Positions 16,644-24,155 of a stretch of 64,000 nucleotides of DNA are shown in pieces. The notes under the pieces are model-generated. The model worked only from the letters and a program-made list of their open reading frames with translations. It did not search any database and was not told where the DNA came from. A program made the position numbers and the translations under genes. Every line of letters begins with the position of its first letter. The first letter of the stretch is position 1. This stretch comes from Erwinia endophytica (GTDB taxonomy: Bacteria > Pseudomonadota > Gammaproteobacteria > Enterobacterales > Enterobacteriaceae): the NCBI RefSeq assembly GCF_009295515.1, contig NZ_RQVV01000013.1, positions 1 to 64,000 of the forward strand. The letters run 5' to 3'.

Positions 16644-17927
16644 ATGCGTACACGTTACTCACTGTTGGCGGTCGCTTTGCTGGTTAGCCAACTGGTTCAG
16701 GCAAAATCAGTCATTATCCCTCTGGATCAAATTAACGCGATGGTGGACAGCACCACACCCGCTAGCGATAACGCGCAGTTCGTCGCGTTTTCCGCCACCA
16801 TTCAGCAGGCGCTGATCAACGCGCTGAAAGGGGATGCCAGTACATTGACCCGCGCTCAATTAGCCGAAGCAAAACAGAGCAAGCCGCTTGTTGATAAAAA
16901 ATGGCTGCAGGACAGCGGCTATGATTTCGATAAAAAATCGCTCCAGCAGGCGGATATTAAACTGCTGGATGCCTTCCCGGCCCTGCCGAAAACGACTATT
17001 GCCGCCAGCCTGAAAACAGTGGAAGAGGTGAACCTGAATGCCAGTCAGGGGCAACGGACGCAGGCGTTGATCGATGCTGAAGGGCAGAATTACCTGTTTT
17101 TCCTTGCTGATGCGCTGGGGCCTAAATTGGGGCAGGCGTTTTTGAATGCTTATAACAAGGGGGAGATTGGCAAAGCCGCTGCGTTGATTAAAGCCAGCGA
17201 AGTGGGAACGGGAGCGGCGAAAAAAGCGTTCAATAATCCACGTCCGTTCCTGATCCCTGGCAATACCATTCACCTGGTACCCGATACCGCCGTTGTCAAA
17301 GACAACATGCCTTATCAGGCGACGCAAGGTTCCTACCCAAGCGGTCATACCAACACCGCCTATACCGATGCTGTGTTATTGGGGGAGATGCTGCCTGAAC
17401 GTTTCGTCCCGCTGTTGGATCGTGCGGCTCGCTACAGTTATTCCCGTATGGTGCTGGGAGTGCATTACCCGATTGACTTGATAGGGTCGAGGATGGCGGC
17501 GCAGCGTAATGTTGCTCATTACCTGAATGACCCGCAGTATCGCGTGTTGTTTATCGACGCGCGTCAGCAGTTGCGCACGGCACTGGAAAAAGAGTGCGGT
17601 ACCTCACTAGCCGTCTGCGCTAAACCGCAGGGCGCGGCAGATCCCTATACCGCGCCGCAGATAATAACTTTCTATAACCTCTCCATGAGCTGGAATTTGC
17701 CGCGGGAAAAAGTGCTGCCAGCACCACTGGTCGTGCCTGAGGGGGCGGAAGTGCTGTTGGAAGGGCCATTGCCAAACCTCAGCGCGGCCCAGCGTCGGCA
17801 TCTGATGGTGTCAACGGCGCTGGAGGCGGGTTATCCGCTATCGGGTTCCACGCCGGAGCAGAATTTTTGGCAGCGTTTGAATTTGTCCGCAGCTGCCAGC
17901 AGCGGTCAGCATATTTATGGCGGTTGA
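16644..17927 (+). CDS. periplasmic PAP2-family acid phosphatase
   Basis: A 427-residue secreted phosphatase. Residues 1-20 are a signal peptide ending VQA. The three PAP2 motifs are present in order: KKAFNNPRP (the K..RP phosphate-binding motif, about residue 194), SYPSGHTNT (about 231, with the nucleophile-polarising His) and SRMVLGVHYPID (about 269, with the catalytic His). These mark a class A non-specific acid phosphatase-like enzyme, although it is clearly longer than the 230-250 residues of classic PhoN because of N- and C-terminal extensions. The good Pho box upstream fits phosphate scavenging from organic phosphates. A terminator follows. Confidence 0.85.
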   Translation: MRTRYSLLAVALLVSQLVQAKSVIIPLDQINAMVDSTTPASDNAQFVAFSATIQQALINALKGDASTLTRAQLAEAKQSKPLVDKKWLQDSGYDFDKKSLQQADIKLLDAFPALPKTTIAASLKTVEEVNLNASQGQRTQALIDAEGQNYLFFLADALGPKLGQAFLNAYNKGEIGKAAALIKASEVGTGAAKKAFNNPRPFLIPGNTIHLVPDTAVVKDNMPYQATQGSYPSGHTNTAYTDAVLLGEMLPERFVPLLDRAARYSYSRMVLGVHYPIDLIGSRMAAQRNVAHYLNDPQYRVLFIDARQQLRTALEKECGTSLAVCAKPQGAADPYTAPQIITFYNLSMSWNLPREKVLPAPLVVPEGAEVLLEGPLPNLSAAQRRHLMVSTALEAGYPLSGSTPEQNFWQRLNLSAAASSGQHIYGG

Positions 17928-17950
17928 ACAGATAATTATCTGTCGTTTTT

Positions 17951-17975
17951 GGGCGGATGAGTTCCGCCCTTTTTC
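17951..17975 (+). terminator. rho-independent terminator after the acid phosphatase gene
   Basis: GGGCGGA (17951-17957) pairs with TCCGCCC (17963-17969) around a 5-base loop, followed by TTTTT. It sits 24 bases after the phosphatase stop codon. Confidence 0.75.
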
Positions 17976-18073
17976 GGGGCCGACAGAGTGGAAGCCCAAT
18001 CTGCAACAGGAGGTCGCCAGGTTGTTTATGGCGACCGCCGTTGTCGTTTTCAGCCTGCTCTGTGCGTTAACGG

Positions 18074-19387
18074 CTATTCTTTCCGAAAATGTTGAATATT
18101 GCAGGCCAGCGTCACCAGGGTTTTCACCGCAATGGCGATCACCTCTTCATTGAAGTCGAACTTCTCATTGTGGTGCCCGGCGCTCAGTTCCGTACCGAAA
18201 ATAAGGTAGGATGCCTGGCCGCCCATTTCTTTTACCCGTTCCATCATATAGGTGGCGTCTTCTGAACCGGCGGCCTGTTCTTTGCTGTCAACCAGCGAGG
18301 TCAGTTCGGGGATCTGACGGGCTTGCTGGCGGATGTAGTTAACCCAGGGTTGAGTGGGTTGACTACTGCGGGCGGCGCCCATCAGCCTGACCTCATGCTG
18401 TACGCCATACATTGTCGCCGCACCGGCCAGAACCTGAAGCGCCTGTTGATAGATAAAATCGTTGATTTCATTGGTTGCTCCGCGAGTTTCCACCTTCATC
18501 AGCGCATGATCAGCCACCACATTCCGTCCGCTCCCCCCTTGCAACACGCCGACGTTAATCCGTGAACTGCCCGCGCTATGTTGCGGTAGAGTATGCAGTG
18601 CTAAGGTCGCCTGAGCGGCGGCCAGCAGGGCATTTTTTCCTTCCTCTGGTCGCGCTCCGGCATGTGAAGCGACTCCCCGGAATGTCACGTCCAGCTTGGT
18701 GGTAGCGAGGAAACTGTCACAACCACAAATCAGTTCTCCCGCCGGGATGCCAAGACCAAGATGGCTGGCCGTGAAGAAATCCACATCATCCAGCACGCCG
18801 GCCGCCACCATTGATTTCGCGCCACGCGTGCCTTCTTCCGCCGGCTGGAAAATCAGTTTAATGGTGCCGCACAGCCGGGATTCAAACTGTTTCAGCACAT
18901 GCGCCATGCCGATGCCGATACTGGTATGACCGTCGTGACCGCAGGCATGCATCATACCGACATTACAGGAAGCAAAGCCTTCGGCAAACGGCCGGTGATC
19001 CTGCGCCAGCCGTTCTGACATATCTAACGCATCCATATCCACACGGAATGCCATCACCGGGCCAGGACGATCGGTTTTCAGTGTGGCGACGATGCCGCAA
19101 AACCCGCCGGAAAAATGAGGCAGCCACTGGGGCAGCGCCCCTTGCTCAATAGCCCGTTGTTCCTGCTGCGCCAGTACTTCAGCAGAAGGCAGACCCATGC
19201 GGGATTCGGCATCGATAACCTCTTTACCTAACTGTAGAGAATAGCCCAGGCAATGTAGCTCTTCGGCCACCAGCGTGGCGGTACGAAACTCCAGCCAGCC
19301 GGATTCGGCAAATTTGTGCAGGTCGCGTCGCCAGGCCTGCAGACGTGGCGTTATTTCTCTCACAAAGTCATCAACAGCGTGATCCAT
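18074..19387 (-). CDS. abgA: aminobenzoyl-glutamate hydrolase subunit A-like M20 amidohydrolase
   Basis: A 437-residue metallopeptidase of the M20 family, almost the length of E. coli AbgA (436), which with AbgB splits p-aminobenzoyl-glutamate, a folate breakdown product. It resembles AbgA throughout: WRRDLHKFAESGWLEFRTATLVAEEL, NVGMMHACGHDGHTSIG (metal ligands), IFQPAEEGTRGAKSMV (catalytic Glu) and AGHHNEKFDF. The ATG at 19387 is chosen over the longer frame because GAGAGG precedes it and the family starts there. The divergent gene encodes an AbgR-like regulator. The AbgB subunit and the AbgT transporter are not in the neighbourhood, so the physiological substrate is uncertain. Confidence 0.82.
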   Translation of the reverse strand: MDHAVDDFVREITPRLQAWRRDLHKFAESGWLEFRTATLVAEELHCLGYSLQLGKEVIDAESRMGLPSAEVLAQQEQRAIEQGALPQWLPHFSGGFCGIVATLKTDRPGPVMAFRVDMDALDMSERLAQDHRPFAEGFASCNVGMMHACGHDGHTSIGIGMAHVLKQFESRLCGTIKLIFQPAEEGTRGAKSMVAAGVLDDVDFFTASHLGLGIPAGELICGCDSFLATTKLDVTFRGVASHAGARPEEGKNALLAAAQATLALHTLPQHSAGSSRINVGVLQGGSGRNVVADHALMKVETRGATNEINDFIYQQALQVLAGAATMYGVQHEVRLMGAARSSQPTQPWVNYIRQQARQIPELTSLVDSKEQAAGSEDATYMMERVKEMGGQASYLIFGTELSAGHHNEKFDFNEEVIAIAVKTLVTLACNIQHFRKE

Positions 19388-19515
19388 TCTTTTACCTCTC
19401 GGGGGAGCGACTACAAGGTGGTGTTTTTTTCGACTGTACACACTGGCGGCACAGGGCAGAAGATGACAATATCTTTATATTGATAAATAACAGTTATCAC
19501 TGTGCCCGGAGCGTT

Positions 19516-20460
19516 ATGCCTGCAACGATCAAACTTCATCAACTCAGAGCCTTCGTTGACATTGTCCGGCAGGGGAGCATTCGCGCCGCCAGCCGGGCGG
19601 CCAATCTGTCGCAACCCGCCCTGACCAAATCGATCCAGGAACTGGAGTCAATTCTTGGCGCACGGCTGTTGGTACGCCGTCGACAGGGGGTTGAACTGAC
19701 TGAAATGGGGGAGGCCTTCTTTCAGCGTGCCAGTCTGATTTTGCAGGAGTTGCGTGTGGCGCAGGAGGATATTCAGCAACGTCTGGGGCTGCGCGGTGGT
19801 GCGGTGAGTATCGGGATTGGGGGCAGTATCGCCAGGACGGTGATGCCGCAGGTGATAACTCAATTTCATCGCCAGTTTCCTGATGTTAAGGTGCGAATAG
19901 TGGAAGGGCAACTGGTGTCGATGTTGCCTGAACTGCGTCAGGGGGCGCTGGATTTCACTATCAACAGCTATGACCAAAGTTATCTGGATAATGAGCTGAA
20001 CTATGAAAAGCTGATGGAACGTGAGTATTGCGTGGTGGTGCGTAAAGGGCATCCACTGGAGCATGCCGCTTCACTGGCGGAGCTACAGCATGGCGACTGG
20101 ACCATGCCAACGCCGAAAGGCAGCCATTATCGGCTCCTGCACGAGCGCTTTAGCGGCATGGGGATGGCACCCTCGATCAAGGTAACCTGTGAAACGTTTA
20201 TGGCCTGTACCAGCCTGGTGGCGCAGAGTGATTTTATTAGCGTCCTGTCGCGGGACGTGATGGCAGATCCTGTCCTTGGCAATCAACTGGTAGCGTTGAA
20301 TATCAAAGAAAAAATACCGCCAGCGGTGTTTTATTTAATCCAGCGTAAGGATACCACGCTGACCCCAATGGGGGCTCACCTCGCCCGACTGTTTCGTCTG
20401 TACTGCCGTGGCGTTAAATTTCCGCCCAGTGAGAGGCAGGTTCTCGCTGCCGATGAGTAA
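19516..20460 (+). CDS. abgR: LysR-family regulator, AbgR-like
   Basis: A 314-residue LysR-type transcription factor. The N-terminal winged helix (KLHQLRAFVDIVRQGSIRAASR, LSQPALTKSIQELE) is followed by a substrate-binding domain with VRIVEGQLVSMLPELRQGALDFTIN, which closely parallels E. coli AbgR. The ATG at 19516 is the natural start; the longer frame from 19345 runs over the abgA start and looks non-coding. It is divergent from abgA with 128 bases between starts, the usual arrangement for LysR control of the neighbour. The ligand is unknown, by analogy an aminobenzoyl-glutamate-like amide. Confidence 0.82.
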   Translation: MPATIKLHQLRAFVDIVRQGSIRAASRAANLSQPALTKSIQELESILGARLLVRRRQGVELTEMGEAFFQRASLILQELRVAQEDIQQRLGLRGGAVSIGIGGSIARTVMPQVITQFHRQFPDVKVRIVEGQLVSMLPELRQGALDFTINSYDQSYLDNELNYEKLMEREYCVVVRKGHPLEHAASLAELQHGDWTMPTPKGSHYRLLHERFSGMGMAPSIKVTCETFMACTSLVAQSDFISVLSRDVMADPVLGNQLVALNIKEKIPPAVFYLIQRKDTTLTPMGAHLARLFRLYCRGVKFPPSERQVLAADE

Positions 20461-20508
20461 ACAACGCACGATTGCCGGCTCTGGCGCATTAAGGTCAGAT
20501 GTCAGCAA

Positions 20509-21366
20509 ATGTTGCGCTGTCTGTTTTTCAGACCGCCATCAGATAAAACGGTTCTGCCGGACAGCAGTCAGAGTGCGGAATGGAACCGGGGGGCTTATCT
20601 GGTCCAGGGACTGGGGCACTGCGGCAGTTGCCATACGCTGCGCGGGATTGGTTTTCAGGAAAAGGCGCGGGATCAGCACAATGCGGCTTATCTTACCGGT
20701 GGAACGCTGGAGGGCTGGCATGCACCGGATCTGACCAGTAATCAGCAAGAAGGTCTGGGGAACGGGTCTCAGCAGGATATGGTCAATTTTCTGAAAACCG
20801 GCTGGACTGGCAACATCGCCGCCTTTGGCGCGATGACCGAGGTGATTGAGCACAGTACCCAGTATCTTAGCGACCAGGACCTGCAGGCGATAGCGGTCTA
20901 CCTGAAGAGTCTGAAATCATCTGACCCGCAAGCGCAGGTGCCCAAAGCAGATGAGAGAACGCAGGCAGCGTTGGTAAAAGGGGATATGAGCCAACCGGGA
21001 GCACAAGTCTATATGGATAATTGCGCAGCCTGTCACCGTACTGACGGTAAAGGTTACCGCAATACCTTCCCGGCACTGGCCGATAACCCGGCTTTGTTGA
21101 GCGACGATCTGTCATCACTGGTCAGTATCATATTGCGAGGCAGTAAAGCCGCTGTTACTGATCAGGCGGTGAGCGGATTAACCATGCCGGATTTTGCCTG
21201 GCGTCTGGATGATCAGCAAGTCGCGGATCTGTCGACCGTCGTACGCAGAAGTTGGGGCAACAATGCTTCTGCGGTTACCGTGGATCAGGTGAAAGAACTG
21301 CGCAAAATAGCCCCGCCTGTTGTGCGCAAAGAGCCCGACCAACAGCAAAAGCCACCAGGGCAGTAG
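20509..21366 (+). pseudogene. beheaded triheme cytochrome c subunit of a membrane-bound dehydrogenase
   Basis: The 285-residue frame matches the last two thirds of the cytochrome c subunit that serves bacterial gluconate, sorbitol or alcohol dehydrogenases. Only two of the three heme sites are present: CGSCH (about residue 40) and CAACH (about residue 172). The first heme domain and the signal peptide are missing, so the protein could not be exported or matured. The frame stays open for a few codons above 20509 and then runs into the regulator gene. No dehydrogenase subunit is adjacent. It is best read as a deletion relic of a two- or three-gene periplasmic oxidase. Confidence 0.75.
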
Positions 21367-21504
21367 ATGTGAGGTGAAAGCCTGATACAGGTCACCTTAA
21401 GGTGGCCCGTATCAGGTTTAAAGTACGATATATTCTGGCCGCTTATTGGACGGATATTAAAGCGTTCCGTTTTATGCCGGCATGCGGAAAACACGAACTG
21501 AAAC

Positions 21505-22011
21505 TTAAGCCGGAGTGCTGCCAGTGGTCATCTTCATCAGGTCTTTATCCACGAAGAACAACGCCTTACCGCTGGAACCGACCAGGGCCAGTTTATCCAA
21601 CAGCGATTTGAACAGTTTTTCTTCTTCATGCTGTTCAGACACATACCATTGCAGGAAGTTAAAGGTAGAGTAGTCCTGAGTCGTGATGGCCGCGTGTGCC
21701 AACTGGTTGATTTTAACCGTAATCAGTTGCTCATGTTGATAAGCCTGCTCCAGCACGTCGTTGAGAGAGTTAAAGGCCACAGGCGGTGCGGCGATAGTGC
21801 CCAGAATTGGCATGGCGCCAGTATCGCTCAGGTAGTTAAACAGGCGCTGCATATGTTGCATTTCTTCCGTCGCGTGTTCACGCAGAAACGCGGCGGCACC
21901 TTCAAAGCCTTTATCGGTACACCAGGCACTCATTTGTAAATAGAGGTTGGCAGAGAAGAATTCGAGGTTTAACTGATCATTCAATTTCTCAGTCATTTCG
22001 GTGGTCAGCAT
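21505..22011 (-). CDS. ftnA: ferritin FtnA
   Basis: A 168-residue non-heme ferritin of the bacterial FtnA type that oxidises and stores iron in a 24-subunit shell. Ferroxidase ligands can be read: Glu17 ([11 protein letters not shown]), Glu50 and His53 (HATEEMQHM) and Glu residues in the [13 protein letters not shown] helix. The length is standard. It is monocistronic, with TGGAGTCGCT upstream of the ATG. A GATAATTATTATC-like sequence about 130 bases upstream might respond to iron. Confidence 0.93.
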   Translation of the reverse strand: MLTTEMTEKLNDQLNLEFFSANLYLQMSAWCTDKGFEGAAAFLREHATEEMQHMQRLFNYLSDTGAMPILGTIAAPPVAFNSLNDVLEQAYQHEQLITVKINQLAHAAITTQDYSTFNFLQWYVSEQHEEEKLFKSLLDKLALVGSSGKALFFVDKDLMKMTTGSTPA

Positions 22012-22449
22012 AGCGACTCCATATTTAAACAGGGAAGTTAGTAAGAATAGTTAAGTACATTATGCATGACTGTTACAGAAATAAAAACTGTTCATCGGTG
22101 TTTTTATGCAGAAAGTCATTAACTTAACACCATGAAAGATAAGTGATAATTATTATCGCCATCATTAAAATCATTCCTGTTTTTAAATGGTTTTGATAAC
22201 CATTCTTATTATTGTTTTTCGATAGGGAAGGAACGAAAATAATTATTTTTCCTGGGTTGATTAATGTCCCTCCTCTAAAGAGAGAGTGAGACGCATTTAT
22301 TTATCATCAGATGCTTGAGAATGGCCTGTGCTGTTTTCACCCGATGTTAATGCGACAGGACATTTATCTCTCACGGAGATACCTTGATGTTACTTTCGAC
22401 AATAATGATCAACGGGTAAACCCGCTAATGATGCGTCTGATCGGTGATG
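22012..22449. other. AT-rich ftnA upstream region, then unassigned sequence
   Basis: It contains the ftnA promoter region. GATAATTATTATC (about 22143-22155) has the look of half a Fur box but is not a strong match. Between 22300 and 22450 there is nothing I can identify; it borders the decayed IS3 remnant. Confidence 0.35.
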
Positions 22450-22765
22450 TGGTTGGTGTGGCAAAGCTATTCGAGTGTTGTGGATGGCGGGCTTCCGCTT
22501 CATCCGTATACGCTGGCAGTCTGGGATTGTTCACGCTCAGAGACAGAGGAGGATTGCTGATTTTTACTCCGCCAGTTGTATCACTGCGATTCATACAGAT
22601 TGAGCTCGCGGGCTGCCGCAGCGATACCGATACGTTCAGCGAGCTTCAGGGCTTCCTGACGAAATTCGGGGGGATGCTGCTTACGGGGTTTCTTCGTGGT
22701 TGATGCGGGTTTTGTCATGTGAGCTACCTCCTGGTTGAGAGTTTACTCACTTAGTGGCGTGTCCA
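22450..22765 (-). pseudogene. IS3-family remnant with broken OrfA
   Basis: The minus strand from 22718 reads MTKPASTTKKPRKQHPPEF and RQEALKLAERIGIAAAAREL, then LYESQ and a premature stop, with YNWRSKNQ continuing after it. This is the N-terminal helix-turn-helix of an IS3-family OrfA. A terminal-repeat-like TGGACACGCCACTAAGTGAG (reverse strand, from about 22765) precedes it, with GGAGGTAGC as ribosome site. OrfB and the other end are gone. The left limit is approximate. Confidence 0.6.
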
Positions 22766-22781
22766 CTATTGCTGGGTAAGA

Positions 22782-23110
22782 TCATACCACCGGTGATGAA
22801 GAAAGATATCCGGCCAGCAGTATGGGCGCCAGTCTGTCCACCCGTTCTGCCAGGTCACACTGATGGATAGGTTTTTGCCGCAGGGTCAGGGCGGCCATAC
22901 GTCTTTTATGGCCTGCTTCGAGATGGCGTTGCATCGCCGTTATGGCATAGCGCATTAGCCGAAACGCCATGTGTTTATCCGGGGTCGACTGATGCTCGAT
23001 CAGAACGTGGGTATCGCCATCGCCGGCGGTGGTTTTCAGGCTGTAAAGCACACCGCTGAAGTACTGGCGGAAGTCCTCTTCCACAAAGGCGCCTGATTCC
23101 AGCTTGAGGT
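22782..23110 (-). pseudogene. Rpn-family recombination-promoting nuclease remnant
   Basis: On the minus strand, HLKLESGAFVEEDFRQYF, then VLIEHQSTPDKHMAFRLMRYA and MQRHLEAGHK, match the PD-(D/E)XK core of Rpn (YhgA-like) proteins. The frame then jumps directly to RRMAALTLRQK and LAPILLAGYLSSS, which normally lie far downstream. About 100 or more residues have therefore been deleted in frame. The N-terminal start and the C-terminal tail are also absent. It lies against the IS3 remnant. Confidence 0.65.
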
Positions 23111-23360
23111 GCTTTGGTTTTTTTGTCGTCTTTTGGGTAAATGATTTCAGATATCAATCCGGTTACCGGTCAAAATGCCCGCGTATTTTGAACTGTATCG
23201 CTGATGTTGCCGCCACTGCTGTGGATTGCCGTCTGTGAGGCTTATATCAGATAAATAAATTGATGTGGGGAGATGAACAGAAAAGACGTTTTTTACTTTT
23301 AAATATCACTTGAGCTGTTTTTTATTTATTTTTGGAAATTATTGATTATATTTTTCCAAA

Positions 23361-23579
23361 TCAAAACTCTATTATATTTTTAATTTCAATTTCTAATCCT
23401 TCGGCAAGAATAGCGATGACTTCCAGCGTCGGATTACGCAAACCACGTTCAATGCCACTGATATAAGTACGATCCAGTCCACATTTATGTGCAAGTGCTT
23501 CTTGTGACAGGCCGGCCTGGAGCCTGAGAAACTTTACCCTTTTACCAAAAAGTATTTTTGTGGCATGCAATTTTTCCAT
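23361..23579 (-). CDS. orphan restriction-modification-type controller protein (XRE family)
   Basis: A 72-residue all-helical DNA-binding protein with the XRE helix-turn-helix GLSQEALAHKCGLDRTYISG followed by IERGLRNPTLEVIAILAEGL. Size and sequence (DRTYISGIERxxRNxT) resemble the C proteins of type II restriction-modification systems, such as C.Esp1396I. Those proteins bind C-boxes upstream of their own gene to time endonuclease expression. A C-box-like palindrome lies 29-42 bases upstream of the start. No restriction or methyltransferase gene is visible nearby, so it is an orphan. The flanks are decayed mobile DNA, and the gene is AT-rich compared with the backbone. Confidence 0.7.
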   Translation of the reverse strand: MEKLHATKILFGKRVKFLRLQAGLSQEALAHKCGLDRTYISGIERGLRNPTLEVIAILAEGLEIEIKNIIEF

Positions 23580-23604
23580 GCGTTCAGCATTGCGTTTTGC
23601 AGTC

Positions 23605-23670
23605 TATTAGTCCACGGACTATTAGTCACATTTAAACAGCGTTATGGAATATTGGTGACTTATAGTCCAC
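23605..23670. promoter_or_regulatory. two C-box-like operators between divergent regulators
   Basis: TAGTCCACGGACTA (23608-23621) is a perfect palindrome. Read on the reverse strand its surroundings give ATGTGACTAATAGTCCGTGG, very like known controller-protein boxes (GTGACTTATAGTCCGTG). A second copy, GTGACTTATAGTCCAC, lies at 23655-23670. The two sit 26-91 bases upstream of the controller-like gene and 39-104 bases upstream of the Ner-like gene at 23709. Confidence 0.65.
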
Positions 23671-23708
23671 AATCAGGATCTTTTTTAAGCTTCATGCTGA
23701 GATGAATT

Positions 23709-23924
23709 ATGCGTAAACAGGATTGGCACCCCGCAGATATCATTGCGGGGCTGCGAAAAAAAGGAACTAATTTATCGGCATTGTCCCGTGATTGCGGACT
23801 GGCATCTTCCACTTTAGCCAATGCATTGCGTCGCCCCTGGCCAAAGGGGGAAAAGTTGATTGCCGAGGCGCTGGACGAAAAGCCAGAAAATATCTGGCCG
23901 ACACGCTATCAGAAGAAACGTTAG
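23709..23924 (+). CDS. Ner/Nlp (SfsB)-family DNA-binding protein
   Basis: A 71-residue helix-turn-helix protein: DWHPADIIAGLRKKGTNLSALSR followed by GLASSTLANALRRPWPKGE and LDEKPENIWPTRY. This is the signature of the phage Mu Ner repressor and its chromosomal relative Nlp/SfsB. It is divergent from the controller-like gene, and one of the C-boxes lies only about 40 bases upstream, so the two regulators may be cross-controlled. Its own target is unknown; a prophage origin is possible. Confidence 0.8.
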   Translation: MRKQDWHPADIIAGLRKKGTNLSALSRDCGLASSTLANALRRPWPKGEKLIAEALDEKPENIWPTRYQKKR

Positions 23925-24155
23925 TGTCTGTTTACTGACGGCGGAAAACCCCCTCGTTTTCCGGTGCCTTTGATTATTTCTGTCATGTCTGACGGCCTGT
24001 GGTTGGCTTTGCTCTGCCAGCCATACGTACCGCCCTGCTGTGAAAACCGCTTAATGTCAGCAGGATAACCACGCCCTGCCTGGTCTGCGTATGCGAAAAT
24101 GGCGCTGCCAGAGGCGGAGTCGACTACCATACGGAATGTAATCGTTGCACAGGCA

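Noticed and set aside
22143-22155. Fur box upstream of ftnA
   Set aside because: Only half of the consensus is present and the site is far upstream; too weak to list as an operator.
23921-24130. 69-codon minus-strand frame between the Ner-like gene and pqqF
   Set aside because: It has a protein-like look but no similarity I recognise and no upstream ribosome site.
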